Shown here piece by piece: positions 24,659 through 33,427 of a stretch of DNA of 64,000 bases; within the stretch, counting starts at the first letter, position 1; the number at the start of each line of letters is the position of its first letter. This DNA is from Sphingomonadales bacterium (GTDB taxonomy: Bacteria > Pseudomonadota > Alphaproteobacteria > Sphingomonadales > Sphingomonadaceae). The stretch lies in contig JAGWMZ010000004.1 of the NCBI GenBank assembly GCA_028871475.1, forward strand, positions 62,001 through 126,000, written 5' to 3'. A model generated the notes under the pieces. It was not told the origin of the DNA, did no database searches, and worked only from the letters and a program-made list of their open reading frames with translations. The translations under genes and the position numbers were made by a program.

Positions 24659-25081
24659 ATGGTAGGTATCCGTGTCACGCGCTCTATCTTGATCGATAGC
24701 AGCGAAATCGACTTATCCACCACGAGGGCTGGTGGGCCCGGTGGTCAGCATGTCAATACCACTGACTCGGCGGTGCTTCTGCGATTTGACGTTTGGGGTT
24801 CGCCAAATTTGCCCGAAGCCGTGAAACACAGGTTATCTGATTTGGCTGGGGCTAGACTCACAAAAGAGGGTATTCTCATTCTAAGGTCGGATGGGAACCG
24901 ATCCCAGCACGTCAATCGGCAGGACGTGCAAGAGCGCCTAATGGGCATGATACGCGAGGCGACCATCGTTCCGGAACGTAGAAAGCCGACCAAGCCGACG
25001 AAGGCTAGCCAAAAACGGCGCGTGGAAGGGAAGGCGAAGCGTTCTGCCGTCAAAAGCCTGCGGGGCAAGGTTCGTGAATGA
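24659..25081 (+). CDS. arfB: Element-borne complete ArfB (replacement peptidyl-tRNA hydrolase)
   Basis: A full-length ArfB/YaeJ of 140 aa, the same length as the reconstructed host protein. GGQ is at residues 28-30 in AGGPGGQHVN. The basic C-terminal tail that enters the ribosomal mRNA channel is intact (RRKPTKPTKASQKRRVEGKA, then VKSLRGKVRE). ATG 24659 is preceded by AGAGGAAAGT and fits the family start. The protein is clearly divergent from the host copy and has Thr34 where the host has Lys34. It ends 1 bp before the attR arm, so it is the right-most gene of the element and very probably restores the function destroyed by insertion. Confidence 0.93.
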   Translation: MVGIRVTRSILIDSSEIDLSTTRAGGPGGQHVNTTDSAVLLRFDVWGSPNLPEAVKHRLSDLAGARLTKEGILILRSDGNRSQHVNRQDVQERLMGMIREATIVPERRKPTKPTKASQKRRVEGKAKRSAVKSLRGKVRE

Positions 25082-25082
25082 C

Positions 25083-25110
25083 TGCACTGTTGGAATCGTC
25101 AAATCTTGTT
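25083..25110. other. attR: right P arm plus core
   Basis: The 22-bp arm 25083-25104 (beginning TGCACTGTTGGAATC) is the exact reverse complement of the left arm at 17705-17726. The core CTTGTT follows at 25105-25110, then host arfB sequence. Joined to the left end across the core, it gives a 54-bp attP that is almost a perfect palindrome. Confidence 0.88.
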
Positions 25111-25206
25111 GACGTTCTGGCCGCCCGGCCCCGCGGCAGTGATAAAGCTTTCGCTGCAGGCGGCAAAGGCGCGGTTGATGGCGCTTTCTGCCGCATCCTG
25201 GCTCAT
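25099..25206 (-). pseudogene. arfB: Host arfB, 5' fragment with GGQ motif
   Basis: ATG 25206 overlaps the stop of the pseudouridine synthase gene (ATGA). It encodes 34 native residues, ending in AAGPGGQNVNK, one extra Ile from the element, and a TGA (25099-25101). The peptide keeps GGQ but lacks the rest of the fold. The position shows that host arfB was the last gene of the pabBC-aminotransferase-rluA-arfB operon before insertion. Confidence 0.92.
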
Positions 25207-25910
25207 TGCTCGTCGTCAGCCGGGGTTTCGGCTTCGGGTGTCCAGGGGGTGGGCAGGCTCTCGGTAAAGCCCAGCACGCGGAAATCCTCGGGCATGGGGG
25301 CATGGGCATCGACGGGCGGCTTGCCCGCGCGGGTGATGGTGAGGCGCGAGGCGTGCAGCATGGTGCGCGCCGCGCCGCTGCCATCGCCATAGACCGGGTC
25401 GCCCAGCAGGGCGGCGCCAAGCCCATGGAGGGCATGCACGCGGATCTGGTGGGTGCGGCCCGTTTCAGGGCGGAATTCCACCAGCGTGCCATGCTCGTTT
25501 TCCTGCAGCTTGCGCCAGCGGGTGAGGGCAGGCTTGCCCTTCTTGGCCAGGATCATGCGCCAGCCAGCCGCCGCGCTGGAAATCTTGGTCATGGCGAGAT
25601 CGATCACGCCATGGTCCTTCTCGACCTTGCCCGCCACGATGCCGAGATAGACCTTCGCTACCAGCCGTTCCTCAAAGGCGGCGGAAAAACGCTTCAGCGC
25701 CTTGGGGTTGCGCGCCAGCAGCAGGCAGCCCGAGGTGTCGCGGTCCAGCCGGTGGACGGGATAGGGTTCGCGCGCAAAGCCGAGGCGCAGGGTGGGCAGG
25801 TAATCATCAAGGCTGATGCCGCCCGCGCGGGGCCGGTCCAGCGGCAGGCCGGCGGGCTTGTCGATCACCAGCGCCTCGCCGTCTTCGAAGAGGATGGGGA
25901 TCTGGTTCAT
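25203..25910 (-). CDS. RluA-family pseudouridine synthase
   Basis: A 235-aa rRNA/tRNA pseudouridine synthase. The catalytic Asp56 lies in HRLDRDTSG, with the family segments RPETGRTHQIRVH and LGDPVYG downstream. No S4 domain is present, so it is the short RluA/TruC-like type; the exact target uridine cannot be assigned. The start overlaps the aminotransferase stop (ATGA), and the stop overlaps the start of the disrupted host arfB. Confidence 0.9.
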   Translation of the reverse strand: MNQIPILFEDGEALVIDKPAGLPLDRPRAGGISLDDYLPTLRLGFAREPYPVHRLDRDTSGCLLLARNPKALKRFSAAFEERLVAKVYLGIVAGKVEKDHGVIDLAMTKISSAAAGWRMILAKKGKPALTRWRKLQENEHGTLVEFRPETGRTHQIRVHALHGLGAALLGDPVYGDGSGAARTMLHASRLTITRAGKPPVDAHAPMPEDFRVLGFTESLPTPWTPEAETPADDEQ

Positions 25911-27082
25911 AAAAGGGCCTTTTCAATACGGTCGAGCGCGCGCGAAAGAACAGTGTCATCGGCGGCGAAGGAAATGCGGAAACCATCCGCCCCGCCAAAG
26001 GCAGAGGCGGCCACGATGGCCACGCCATGGTCGAGCAGATGCAGGGCCAGCGCCATGTCATCGCCAAAGCGCGCCATGTGGGGCGTAGCGTCGATCATGC
26101 AGTAGAAGGCGCCATCGGGCACGGGCGTGTGCAGGCCGGGGATGGCGTTGATCTGCGCCACCACTGTGTCGCGGCGGGCGCGGAAACGCTCGCGCCAGTC
26201 GGCCAGGAAGTCCTGCGGGCCAGTGAAGGCGGCGACGGCGGCGGCCTGCGAGATGGAGCAGGCATTGCCGGTGATATGGCTTTGCAGCCGCGTCATGGCG
26301 GAGATCAGCCATGACGGGCCAGCGGCGACGCCGATGCGGAAGCCCGTCATCGCATGGCTTTTCGAAACGCCCGAAACGGTAAGAACGCGCTCGGCGAGAT
26401 CCGGCGCCAGATGGGCCAGCGTGGCGTGCGCGCCCGGCGTGTAGCGCAGCGGTGCGTAAATATCATCGCTCATCACCAGCACGCGGGGGTGGCGGCGCAG
26501 AACCTCGGCCAGTTCCAGCAGATCCTGCGCGCTGTAGGTCGCGCCGGTGGGGTTGCCGGGGCTGTTGAGCAGCAGCCAGCGCGTTTGCGGCGTGATCGCC
26601 GCCTCAAGCTGCTGCGCGCTCATGCGATAGCCACTGTCGGGCGTGGTGAGCACTTTTATCGGCGTGGCACCGGAAAACCGCACGATTTCGGGATAGGAGA
26701 CCCACCATGGGGCGGGGATCACCACCTCGTCGCCGGGGTTGAGTGTGGCGGTGAGGCAGAGGAACACCGACTGTTTGCCGCCGGTGGAGACCAGCACCTG
26801 CGAGGGCGGCACCGCAATGCCCAGATCGCGCTGGAAATGCAGCGCGGCCGCCTTGCGCAGGGCCATGGTGCCCGCCACGGCGGTGTAGCGCGTGTCACCC
26901 GCCAGCATGGCCTGGGTCGCCGCCTCGATCACATGGGGCGGCGTGGCGAAATCGGGCTCACCCACCGAGAGCGAGATGATGTCGCGCCCCGCCGCGCGCA
27001 GTTCGAAGGCGCGGTCGGTCATCGCATTGGTCTGCGACGGGGCGATGCGCGACAGGGCGGCGGAGATCATCTGGTCACTCAT
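25907..27082 (-). CDS. Class I/II aminotransferase (aspartate aminotransferase-like)
   Basis: A 391-aa PLP enzyme of fold type I. It has the SVGEPDFATP N-terminal motif, LLNSPGNPTGATY, and the Schiff-base lysine in SGVSKSHAMTGFRIG. Most similar to aspartate/prephenate-type aminotransferases of subgroup I gamma; substrate range is not determinable. It starts 4 nt after the pabBC stop and overlaps the pseudouridine synthase gene, so it is in the middle of a four-gene operon. Confidence 0.9.
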   Translation of the reverse strand: MSDQMISAALSRIAPSQTNAMTDRAFELRAAGRDIISLSVGEPDFATPPHVIEAATQAMLAGDTRYTAVAGTMALRKAAALHFQRDLGIAVPPSQVLVSTGGKQSVFLCLTATLNPGDEVVIPAPWWVSYPEIVRFSGATPIKVLTTPDSGYRMSAQQLEAAITPQTRWLLLNSPGNPTGATYSAQDLLELAEVLRRHPRVLVMSDDIYAPLRYTPGAHATLAHLAPDLAERVLTVSGVSKSHAMTGFRIGVAAGPSWLISAMTRLQSHITGNACSISQAAAVAAFTGPQDFLADWRERFRARRDTVVAQINAIPGLHTPVPDGAFYCMIDATPHMARFGDDMALALHLLDHGVAIVAASAFGGADGFRISFAADDTVLSRALDRIEKALL

Positions 27083-27086
27083 TCAT

Positions 27087-28955
27087 TCAGTCCATCAGCC
27101 TTGCGCGCATCAATCCGCGCAGCCCATTGCCGATCAGGAAGCCTTCGGCAAGGTCATCGACGGTCATTTCGGCCTCGCGGGCGCGGCCTTCCTCGATCAG
27201 CGAGCGGCGCAGCACGCCCGGCAGCAGGCCCAGCGCGGTGGGCGGGGTGAGCAGCATGCCGTCCCGCTCGACGAAGATGTTGGTGAAACAGCCTTCGGTC
27301 AGCAGGCCATCGTCGCGCAGGAACAGGGCTTCCTTGGCGTGATGCTCGCGTGCGGCGCGCAGGCCCGCTTCGTAGAACCAGCGATCTGATGTTTTGTGTG
27401 CCAGCCGCCAGTCGGAGGGATCGACCGGCAGGGGCAGGATGACGCAGGGCACCGGCCCCGCCTCATCCAGCTTGGGCGGCAAGGGCGCTGCCTCCACCGA
27501 GATCGCCCCGCTGCGCGCCAGTGACAGGCGGATGCGCGAGGGCGCCTCCAGCTCGAAACAGAGCGCGTGGATGGCATTGCGCGCGCCATGCCGGTCAAAG
27601 GAAAAGCCCAGCGTGGCGGCGCTTTCCTTCATCCGTTCCAGATGGAATTCGAGCAGCGCCATGCCCTCATCAGGCGTAAAGCGCATGGTTTCGAACAGAT
27701 CGACCTGAGCCACAAGATTTGGCGGCTGATGCACGAAACCCCCTTTGACCAAACATTCGCGCCATTCGTTCCACAGCGTTGAATCGGCCACAACAGCCGA
27801 CCCCACCCCCAACACGGCGCGGCCCTGATCGGCCATGGCGGGCCGGGCGGTGCCGCTGCCCGTCAGGCGCAAGGTGCGGATTGCCACATTGAAGGCGGCG
27901 CGGCCAGTGATTTGGCCTTGGCCGGGCGGGTCGATATGGCCGATGGCACCGCAATAGGGCCCGCGCGGTGCCGGTTCGACCGCTTCGATCAACTCCATCG
28001 CACGGATTTTGGGCGCGCCCGTCACCGAACCGCAGGGGAAGAGCGCGCGCAGCAGGTCGATCGCTGTCTGCTCCGGCGCCAGTTGCGCCTCGATGCCGCT
28101 GACCATCTGATGCACGCTGGGATAGGTTTCTATGGCGAAGGGATGCGGCACGCGCACGCTGCCCGGCACCGCCACCCGCGCGATATCATTGCGCATCAGG
28201 TCGAGGATCATCAGATTTTCCGCGCGATCCTTGGGGCTAGTCAGCAGGTCGGCACGCAGGGCCGCGTCGGCCTCGGGCGTGGGGCCGCGGGGGCGGGTGC
28301 CCTTCATCGGGCGCGCGGTGATGGCGCCGCCATCGCAGGTGAAGAAGAGTTCGGGCGAGAGGCTGAGCAGAAAGCTGCTGCCATCAAACACCAGCGCCCC
28401 ATGTGCCCCGCCGCCCTTGCCACGCAGCGCGGCATAGAGCGCCAGCGGGTCGCCCTGCCATGGCCCGGAGAGCGGGAAGGTGTAATTGGCCTGATAAATG
28501 TCACCCTGCGCAATGGCCTGCTTCAGCCGTTTGAAACCTTGCGCATAGGTGCCGGGGGAAAATTGGGGTGAGAGCGGGCCCAAACTGTGACATCCTTCGC
28601 GCCCATGGGCGGCGAGGAAGGCGGGCACATCGGTCGCATCGAGGCTGTGCCAGCCCTCGAACACGCCCATCCACAGCAGCGGCCCTTCGCCTCCGGCCCG
28701 CCGCCGGGTGCCGCTCGCCAGCCGGGGTTCGAGGGCAAGGCCTGCCTCATAGGCGATGAAGCCAGCCAGCGCGGCGCCTCCGCCATGGCATTGCGCCATG
28801 CGGGTGAAGGCCGGGGCAACCTCATCGGCGCTGCGTGCCATAATGATCTCGCGCGGGGCGGTGTAGAGCCGTGCCTTGCCTCCATGGCCTGCCGTCGCAT
28901 CATCGAGCAGCACGAAGGGGCCATGGCGGTCAAAAGAGGTGGGCAGGGCGGGCAT
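27087..28955 (-). CDS. pabB: PabB-PabC fusion: aminodeoxychorismate synthase I and lyase
   Basis: A 622-aa fusion. Residues about 1-400 are the chorismate-binding PabB domain (QGDIYQANYTFPL, ARPMKGTRPRG, KDRAENLMILDLMRNDIARV, CGSVTGAPKIRAMELIE). Residues about 410-622 are a class IV aminotransferase-type aminodeoxychorismate lyase (VDLFETMRF, EALFLRDDGLLTEGCFTNIF). Together they turn chorismate into 4-aminobenzoate for folate; the glutaminase PabA must be elsewhere. First gene of the operon toward the disrupted arfB, divergent from the M1 peptidase. Confidence 0.93.
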   Translation of the reverse strand: MPALPTSFDRHGPFVLLDDATAGHGGKARLYTAPREIIMARSADEVAPAFTRMAQCHGGGAALAGFIAYEAGLALEPRLASGTRRRAGGEGPLLWMGVFEGWHSLDATDVPAFLAAHGREGCHSLGPLSPQFSPGTYAQGFKRLKQAIAQGDIYQANYTFPLSGPWQGDPLALYAALRGKGGGAHGALVFDGSSFLLSLSPELFFTCDGGAITARPMKGTRPRGPTPEADAALRADLLTSPKDRAENLMILDLMRNDIARVAVPGSVRVPHPFAIETYPSVHQMVSGIEAQLAPEQTAIDLLRALFPCGSVTGAPKIRAMELIEAVEPAPRGPYCGAIGHIDPPGQGQITGRAAFNVAIRTLRLTGSGTARPAMADQGRAVLGVGSAVVADSTLWNEWRECLVKGGFVHQPPNLVAQVDLFETMRFTPDEGMALLEFHLERMKESAATLGFSFDRHGARNAIHALCFELEAPSRIRLSLARSGAISVEAAPLPPKLDEAGPVPCVILPLPVDPSDWRLAHKTSDRWFYEAGLRAAREHHAKEALFLRDDGLLTEGCFTNIFVERDGMLLTPPTALGLLPGVLRRSLIEEGRAREAEMTVDDLAEGFLIGNGLRGLMRARLMD

Positions 28956-29143
28956 GGCGCGCGCTTCTAGCGGGCGCGGGCCGATCTGGCAAAGGTGTGG
29001 CGACGCGGTGCATGGCGGGGGCCCCGTTTGACACAGCCCCGCCGCGTCATGATCGCCATTGCGCGGTGAAGTAATTATGTTACGCCTGCCATCCGGGCCG
29101 GGTGCGTCGGCCCGCCGCGCGTTTTCTGGAAAGACCTGCCCCC

Positions 29144-31855
29144 ATGTCCTTTGCTTGTGCGAAATGTTCAGTTTTGAAGGCTGGCTTGCTGGCCAGCAGC
29201 CTGCTCACCGCAGCCGCCCTGGCTCCTTCGGCCATGGCACAGGCCGCTGCTCCCGCCCCTGTCGCCACCGATGCCATCGCGCCGGTGCCGCAGGGCAAGC
29301 TGCCCGATGCCGTCATCCCCTCGGCCTATCGGCTGGACCTGAGCGTTGACCCATCCAGGACGCGCTTTGGCGGCCATGTCGAGATTGACGCCAGCCTGAA
29401 GGCGCCTTCGCGCTATGTTTACCTGCATGGCAATGGTCTGGCCATGCACAAGGCGACCGTGACCGTCGCGGGCAAGACCTATGAGGGCCAGTGGAAGCAG
29501 GTGGACCCCAGCGGCGTTGCCCTGTTGACCTTTGACACCGAGCTGCCCGCCGGCCCCGTCACCTTTGCCTTTGATTATGACGCGCCCTTCCATGAGGGGC
29601 CCGACGGCATGTTCCATGTGAAGGTGGGCAATGACTGGTACAGCTGGACCCAGTTTGAATCGGTCGATGCGCGCGCCGCCTACCCCTCCTTCGACCAGCC
29701 CGGTTACAAGCAGCCTTTCACCGTCACGCTGCGCACGCCCAAGGGGCTGACGGCGGTGTCCAACGCGCCCGAAACATCGCTGACGCATGATGGCGAGATG
29801 GATGTGCACCATTTCGCGCCGACCGCGCCGCTGCCCACCTATCTGCTGGCGATGATGGTCGGGCCCTTTGCCGTGGTGAGCGGCGAGGCCCCGCCCACGC
29901 CCCAGCGCGACCATCCGCTGCCGATGCGCATCATCTCGACCAAGGAGAACGCCGGCAAGCTGACCTTTGCTCTGGACAATTCCAAGCAGATCGTCGCCCA
30001 TCTGGAAAATTACTTCGGCCAGAGCTTCCCCTATCCCAAGCTTGACCAGATCACCTCGCCCATCATGGGCGGCGCCATGGAAAATGCCGGGGCGGACCTC
30101 TATCAGGACACGTTGCTGGTGCTCGATGACCATGCCAGCACGCGGCAGAAGCGTGAATTCGGCATGGTGGTGGGCCATGAGCTGGCGCATCAGTGGTTTG
30201 GCGATCTGGTCACGCCCAAATGGTGGGACGACATCTGGCTGAACGAGAGCTTCGCCAACTGGATGGGCTATCGCATCGGCAATGAATGGCGGCCTGACCT
30301 CAACGTTGCCGCCGGCGCGCTGGAGGAAGGCTTTGCCGCGATGAACACCGACGCCTTGCTGGCCGGTCGCCCCATCCATCAGAAGATCGAGAAAAGCTCG
30401 CAGGTCGATGCCGCCTTCGACAGCATCACCTATGGCAAGGGCGGCCATGTGGTGGCGATGATCGCCGCCTTCATGGGCGACACCAAATTCCGCGACGGCG
30501 TGCGTGGCTATATGGCGGCGCATCGCTATGGCAATGCCAGCAGCGCGGAATTCTTCGAGGCCATGGCGCAGGCCAGCGGCGACCCGCGCATCCTGCCCGC
30601 CATGCAGAGCTTTACCGACCAGCAGGGCGTACCGCTGCTCACCTTCACCGGTTCGAACGGCAATTATACGGTGACGCAGAGCCGCTATGTCCGCCTTGGC
30701 ACCAAGGCGCCCGCGCAGATCTGGGGCGTGCCGATGTGCGTGCGCCGGGGCGATGCGCGCGTCTGCCAGTTGCTCGATACAGTGAGCGGCACGGTGCAGG
30801 TGGGCGGCACGGGAGCATTGATCCCCAATGCCGGGGGCACGGGCTACTATCGCTTCGAACTGCCCAAGGCGGAATGGGACGCGCTGATCGCCCAGTCGGC
30901 CAGCCTGACGGGCGGCGAAGGACAGGCGCTGTCCGATTCGCTGCGTGCCAGCTTCCAGGCGGGCCGCGCCAGTGCCACGCAGATGGCCCAGCTTGCCCGG
31001 GTGATGTCGAAAAACCCGGACAGCTATGCCGCTGATGCCGCCACCGTGGGCATGGAGTCGCTGGCCGCGTCCGATATGCTCGATGCCAAGGCCAGCGCCG
31101 CCTACAGCGCCTTCATGGGCACGATCTTCCGCCCGCAGCTGGCGACCCTGGGCTTTACCCCCGCGCTGGGCGCCTATTCGGGCGAGGCGCCCGAAACCTC
31201 GCAGCGCCGGGTGCAGACCGTGGCGCAGATGGTGTCAACGGTGAAGGACAAGGCGGTCATTGCCACGCTGGTCAAGGCTGCCCATGACTGGCTGGCGGGC
31301 GACACCAAGGCGCTGGACCCGAGTTGGTATGGCGTGGCCCTGCGCGCTTATATGGGCGAGCATGCCAAGGGTGAGGACGGTGGCCTCGAAACGGCCAAGG
31401 CGCTCTTCGCGCGGGCTCTGGCCACGCAAGACCCGCTGGCCCGCCCGGCGTTGCTCGGTTCGCTGGCCAGTGCCGGCACGCCCAAGGTCGCCGGCTGGAT
31501 TCTCGCCGATGCCAAGGATGCCCGCCTGCGCGCCACCGAGCGTTTGCAGTTGGTCGCGCAGGTGGCGCTCAACAAGACCACGCGCCAGATCGGCTATGAT
31601 TTCATCCGCGACAATTTCGACGGCATGCTCAAGGGCGGTGGCGGCATCTTCTTTGCCACGCGCCTGCCCTCGGTCATCTCGGGCATGTGCTCGGTCAAGG
31701 CCTCGGGCGACATCGCGCGTGATTTCGGCGCCAAAATGGCCGGAACCCCCGGGCAGCTGGAACTGGAGCGCGCGATCGAGCGGGTGAAGGATTGCGGTCT
31801 GCTCAAGGAAGCGCGCGGCAAGCAGGTCTCGATGGAGATCAGCAAGCTGAAATAA
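29144..31855 (+). CDS. M1 family metallo-aminopeptidase, exported
   Basis: A 903-aa zinc aminopeptidase of the PepN/ERAP group. A signal peptide covers about residues 1-32 (ends AMAQA), which points to a periplasmic location. The substrate motif GAMEN and the zinc site HELAHQWFGD with NESFANWM are intact. The long C-terminal helical domain resembles ERAP1_C. ATG 29144 is chosen because the signal peptide starts there, with GGAAAG upstream. It removes N-terminal residues from peptides. It is convergent with the histidine kinase gene. Confidence 0.92.
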   Translation: MSFACAKCSVLKAGLLASSLLTAAALAPSAMAQAAAPAPVATDAIAPVPQGKLPDAVIPSAYRLDLSVDPSRTRFGGHVEIDASLKAPSRYVYLHGNGLAMHKATVTVAGKTYEGQWKQVDPSGVALLTFDTELPAGPVTFAFDYDAPFHEGPDGMFHVKVGNDWYSWTQFESVDARAAYPSFDQPGYKQPFTVTLRTPKGLTAVSNAPETSLTHDGEMDVHHFAPTAPLPTYLLAMMVGPFAVVSGEAPPTPQRDHPLPMRIISTKENAGKLTFALDNSKQIVAHLENYFGQSFPYPKLDQITSPIMGGAMENAGADLYQDTLLVLDDHASTRQKREFGMVVGHELAHQWFGDLVTPKWWDDIWLNESFANWMGYRIGNEWRPDLNVAAGALEEGFAAMNTDALLAGRPIHQKIEKSSQVDAAFDSITYGKGGHVVAMIAAFMGDTKFRDGVRGYMAAHRYGNASSAEFFEAMAQASGDPRILPAMQSFTDQQGVPLLTFTGSNGNYTVTQSRYVRLGTKAPAQIWGVPMCVRRGDARVCQLLDTVSGTVQVGGTGALIPNAGGTGYYRFELPKAEWDALIAQSASLTGGEGQALSDSLRASFQAGRASATQMAQLARVMSKNPDSYAADAATVGMESLAASDMLDAKASAAYSAFMGTIFRPQLATLGFTPALGAYSGEAPETSQRRVQTVAQMVSTVKDKAVIATLVKAAHDWLAGDTKALDPSWYGVALRAYMGEHAKGEDGGLETAKALFARALATQDPLARPALLGSLASAGTPKVAGWILADAKDARLRATERLQLVAQVALNKTTRQIGYDFIRDNFDGMLKGGGGIFFATRLPSVISGMCSVKASGDIARDFGAKMAGTPGQLELERAIERVKDCGLLKEARGKQVSMEISKLK

Positions 31856-31861
31856 GGATCG

Positions 31862-31884
31862 AGGGCCGGGTCATCCCCGGCCCT
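31862..31884. terminator. Terminator hairpin between M1 peptidase and histidine kinase
   Basis: AGGGCCGGG (31862-31870) pairs with CCCGGCCCT (31876-31884) around TCATC, then TTGTC. It serves the convergent ends at 31855 and 31904. Unlike most convergent gaps in this window, it carries no composite repeat. Confidence 0.65.
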
Positions 31885-31903
31885 TGTCATGGGCCAGACG
31901 GGC

Positions 31904-33427
31904 TCAGGCCAGCGGCAGCCGCAGCACCGCCACCAGACCGGTGATCCCGCCATCAGGGCCGATATGGTTGGCCAGTTCGAGCGTGCCGCCGTGCTGCTCG
32001 GCAATGGCGCGCGCCAGTGTCAGCCCCAGCCCCGCCCCCCCCGTATGGGTGTTGCGTGAAGGCTCGCCCCGCGTAAACGGCTCGAACATGCGAGCGATCT
32101 GGCTTTCGGCAATGCCCGGCCCCTGGTCCTCGACGCGGATCACGGCCCAGCCGGCGCCATGGGCGTCCTCCTCGCGCGCCAGCGAGACATGGGCGACCGA
32201 ACCATAACGCACCGCATTGCCGATGAGATTGTGCAGCGCGCGGCGTATCCACAAGGCGCGCAGCGGCAACGCCACGCGCTGCGTCTCGCCCAGTTCAACC
32301 GGCTCGCCCATGTCCTCGTAATCCTCCGAAACCGAGGCGACGAGGGCGGAGAGTTCGGTCACCTCCAGCGGGTCGCTGGGGCGCCCAACGCGGGCAAGGC
32401 TCAGAATATCATCGAGTGAACGCGTGATCTCCTCGATGGTCTGGGCCATGCGGGCGCGTTCATTGTCATCCTCCACGCATTCGATGCGGACGCGCAGCGC
32501 CGACAGCGGCGTTTTCAGATCATGCCCGATGGCCCCCAGCATCACATCCTTTTCGTTGATGAGGGCGATGATGCGGTTTTCCATGGCATTTTGTGCCGCG
32601 ATCAGCCGCCGCATGTCCTGCGGGCCCTGTGGCTGGACCTGATTGGTCGCGTCGCGCGTCTCGGCGAATTGTTCCACCTGCGCCGTCAGCGCCGCCAGCG
32701 GGCCGATGATTCGGCGCAGGATGAAGGCCATCGTACCCACCAGCACGGCATAGATGAGCAAGGTCTGCAGGATCAGCGTGGCCAGCAGCCGCGGATCATC
32801 GGGCCCCACCACCACGCGGGCCACCAGCCAGCCATTGCCATCGCGGCGGGGCAGGGCGGCGATCAACAGCTTCGCGTCATGGGGTGGCGGGGGATGGTTC
32901 AATTTGACATGCCGGTCGAGCAAGGCAGCGCGGCGGGCGAGACGTTGCTGGATCATCGGATCGCTCAGGATCGGGCGCTCGCACACGAGAATGCCCGCCG
33001 CGCTCACATCCTGATCGGCCAGCATCAGCGCCAGCCGCCGCGCGGTTTCGGGCAGGACACGGTCGAAGGACTGCAGGGAAAAGTCGGGCACGCTTTCGGT
33101 ACGCGGACCGCGCGAGACATCCTCCGGCCCGGGGCCCGGGCGCGTGGACTGGTGCCCGCCCTGATCCATGGGGGTTTGGGCCTGGGGTGGGGGGGGCACA
33201 TCGCCGCGCGCGGCCATCACCAGCTTGATGGCCAGCGCATGGGTCACCTGCTCTTCCCGCGCGGCGGCCTGTGCGCGATAGAGCAGCGCCGCGCCGATGG
33301 CCTGCGCCAGCAGCAGTGCGAAAGCCAGCGCCAGCATCACCTGACCGCGCAGCGACGTGGGCCACAGCCAGCCGCCCCACCGCGCCAGCCAGCCGCGCGG
33401 CGCGACGAGCGTTTCGCTCTCGCTCAT
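31904..33427 (-). CDS. Sensor histidine kinase
   Basis: A 507-aa membrane kinase. A transmembrane helix lies near residues 28-50 (VMLALAFALLLAQAIGAALL). A periplasmic region follows, then a second TM (about 250-275), HAMP, the phosphoacceptor H-box IGHDLKTPLSALRVRIE, and an HATPase domain (NLIGNAVRYG, EDQGPGIAES, GGAGLGLTLARAIAEQHGG). The start overlaps the response regulator stop (ATGA). It is a partner of the adjacent OmpR-type regulator. The EF-hand protein upstream in the same direction suggests a calcium or envelope signal, by inference. Confidence 0.92.
   Translation of the reverse strand: MSESETLVAPRGWLARWGGWLWPTSLRGQVMLALAFALLLAQAIGAALLYRAQAAAREEQVTHALAIKLVMAARGDVPPPPQAQTPMDQGGHQSTRPGPGPEDVSRGPRTESVPDFSLQSFDRVLPETARRLALMLADQDVSAAGILVCERPILSDPMIQQRLARRAALLDRHVKLNHPPPPHDAKLLIAALPRRDGNGWLVARVVVGPDDPRLLATLILQTLLIYAVLVGTMAFILRRIIGPLAALTAQVEQFAETRDATNQVQPQGPQDMRRLIAAQNAMENRIIALINEKDVMLGAIGHDLKTPLSALRVRIECVEDDNERARMAQTIEEITRSLDDILSLARVGRPSDPLEVTELSALVASVSEDYEDMGEPVELGETQRVALPLRALWIRRALHNLIGNAVRYGSVAHVSLAREEDAHGAGWAVIRVEDQGPGIAESQIARMFEPFTRGEPSRNTHTGGAGLGLTLARAIAEQHGGTLELANHIGPDGGITGLVAVLRLPLA

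Larger units (their letters stand above)
17695..25110. mobile_element. Serine-integrase element inserted in arfB, about 7.4 kb
   Basis: Limits are defined by the interrupted arfB. The core CTTGTT is present at 17695-17700 and 25105-25110, and both outer flanks continue arfB in frame. Directly inside the core region lies a perfect 22-bp inverted pair of arms (17705-17726 and 25083-25104). The interior is visibly AT-richer than the flanks and contains none of the host intergenic repeats. Order of contents: large serine integrase, unknown basic protein, two unknown small genes, structured non-coding DNA, small serine recombinase, DUF4062/TIR-like protein, VapD, HARE-HTH-like protein, replacement arfB. 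No conjugation, capsid or terminase genes are present, so movement beyond excision would need a helper. Confidence 0.93.
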
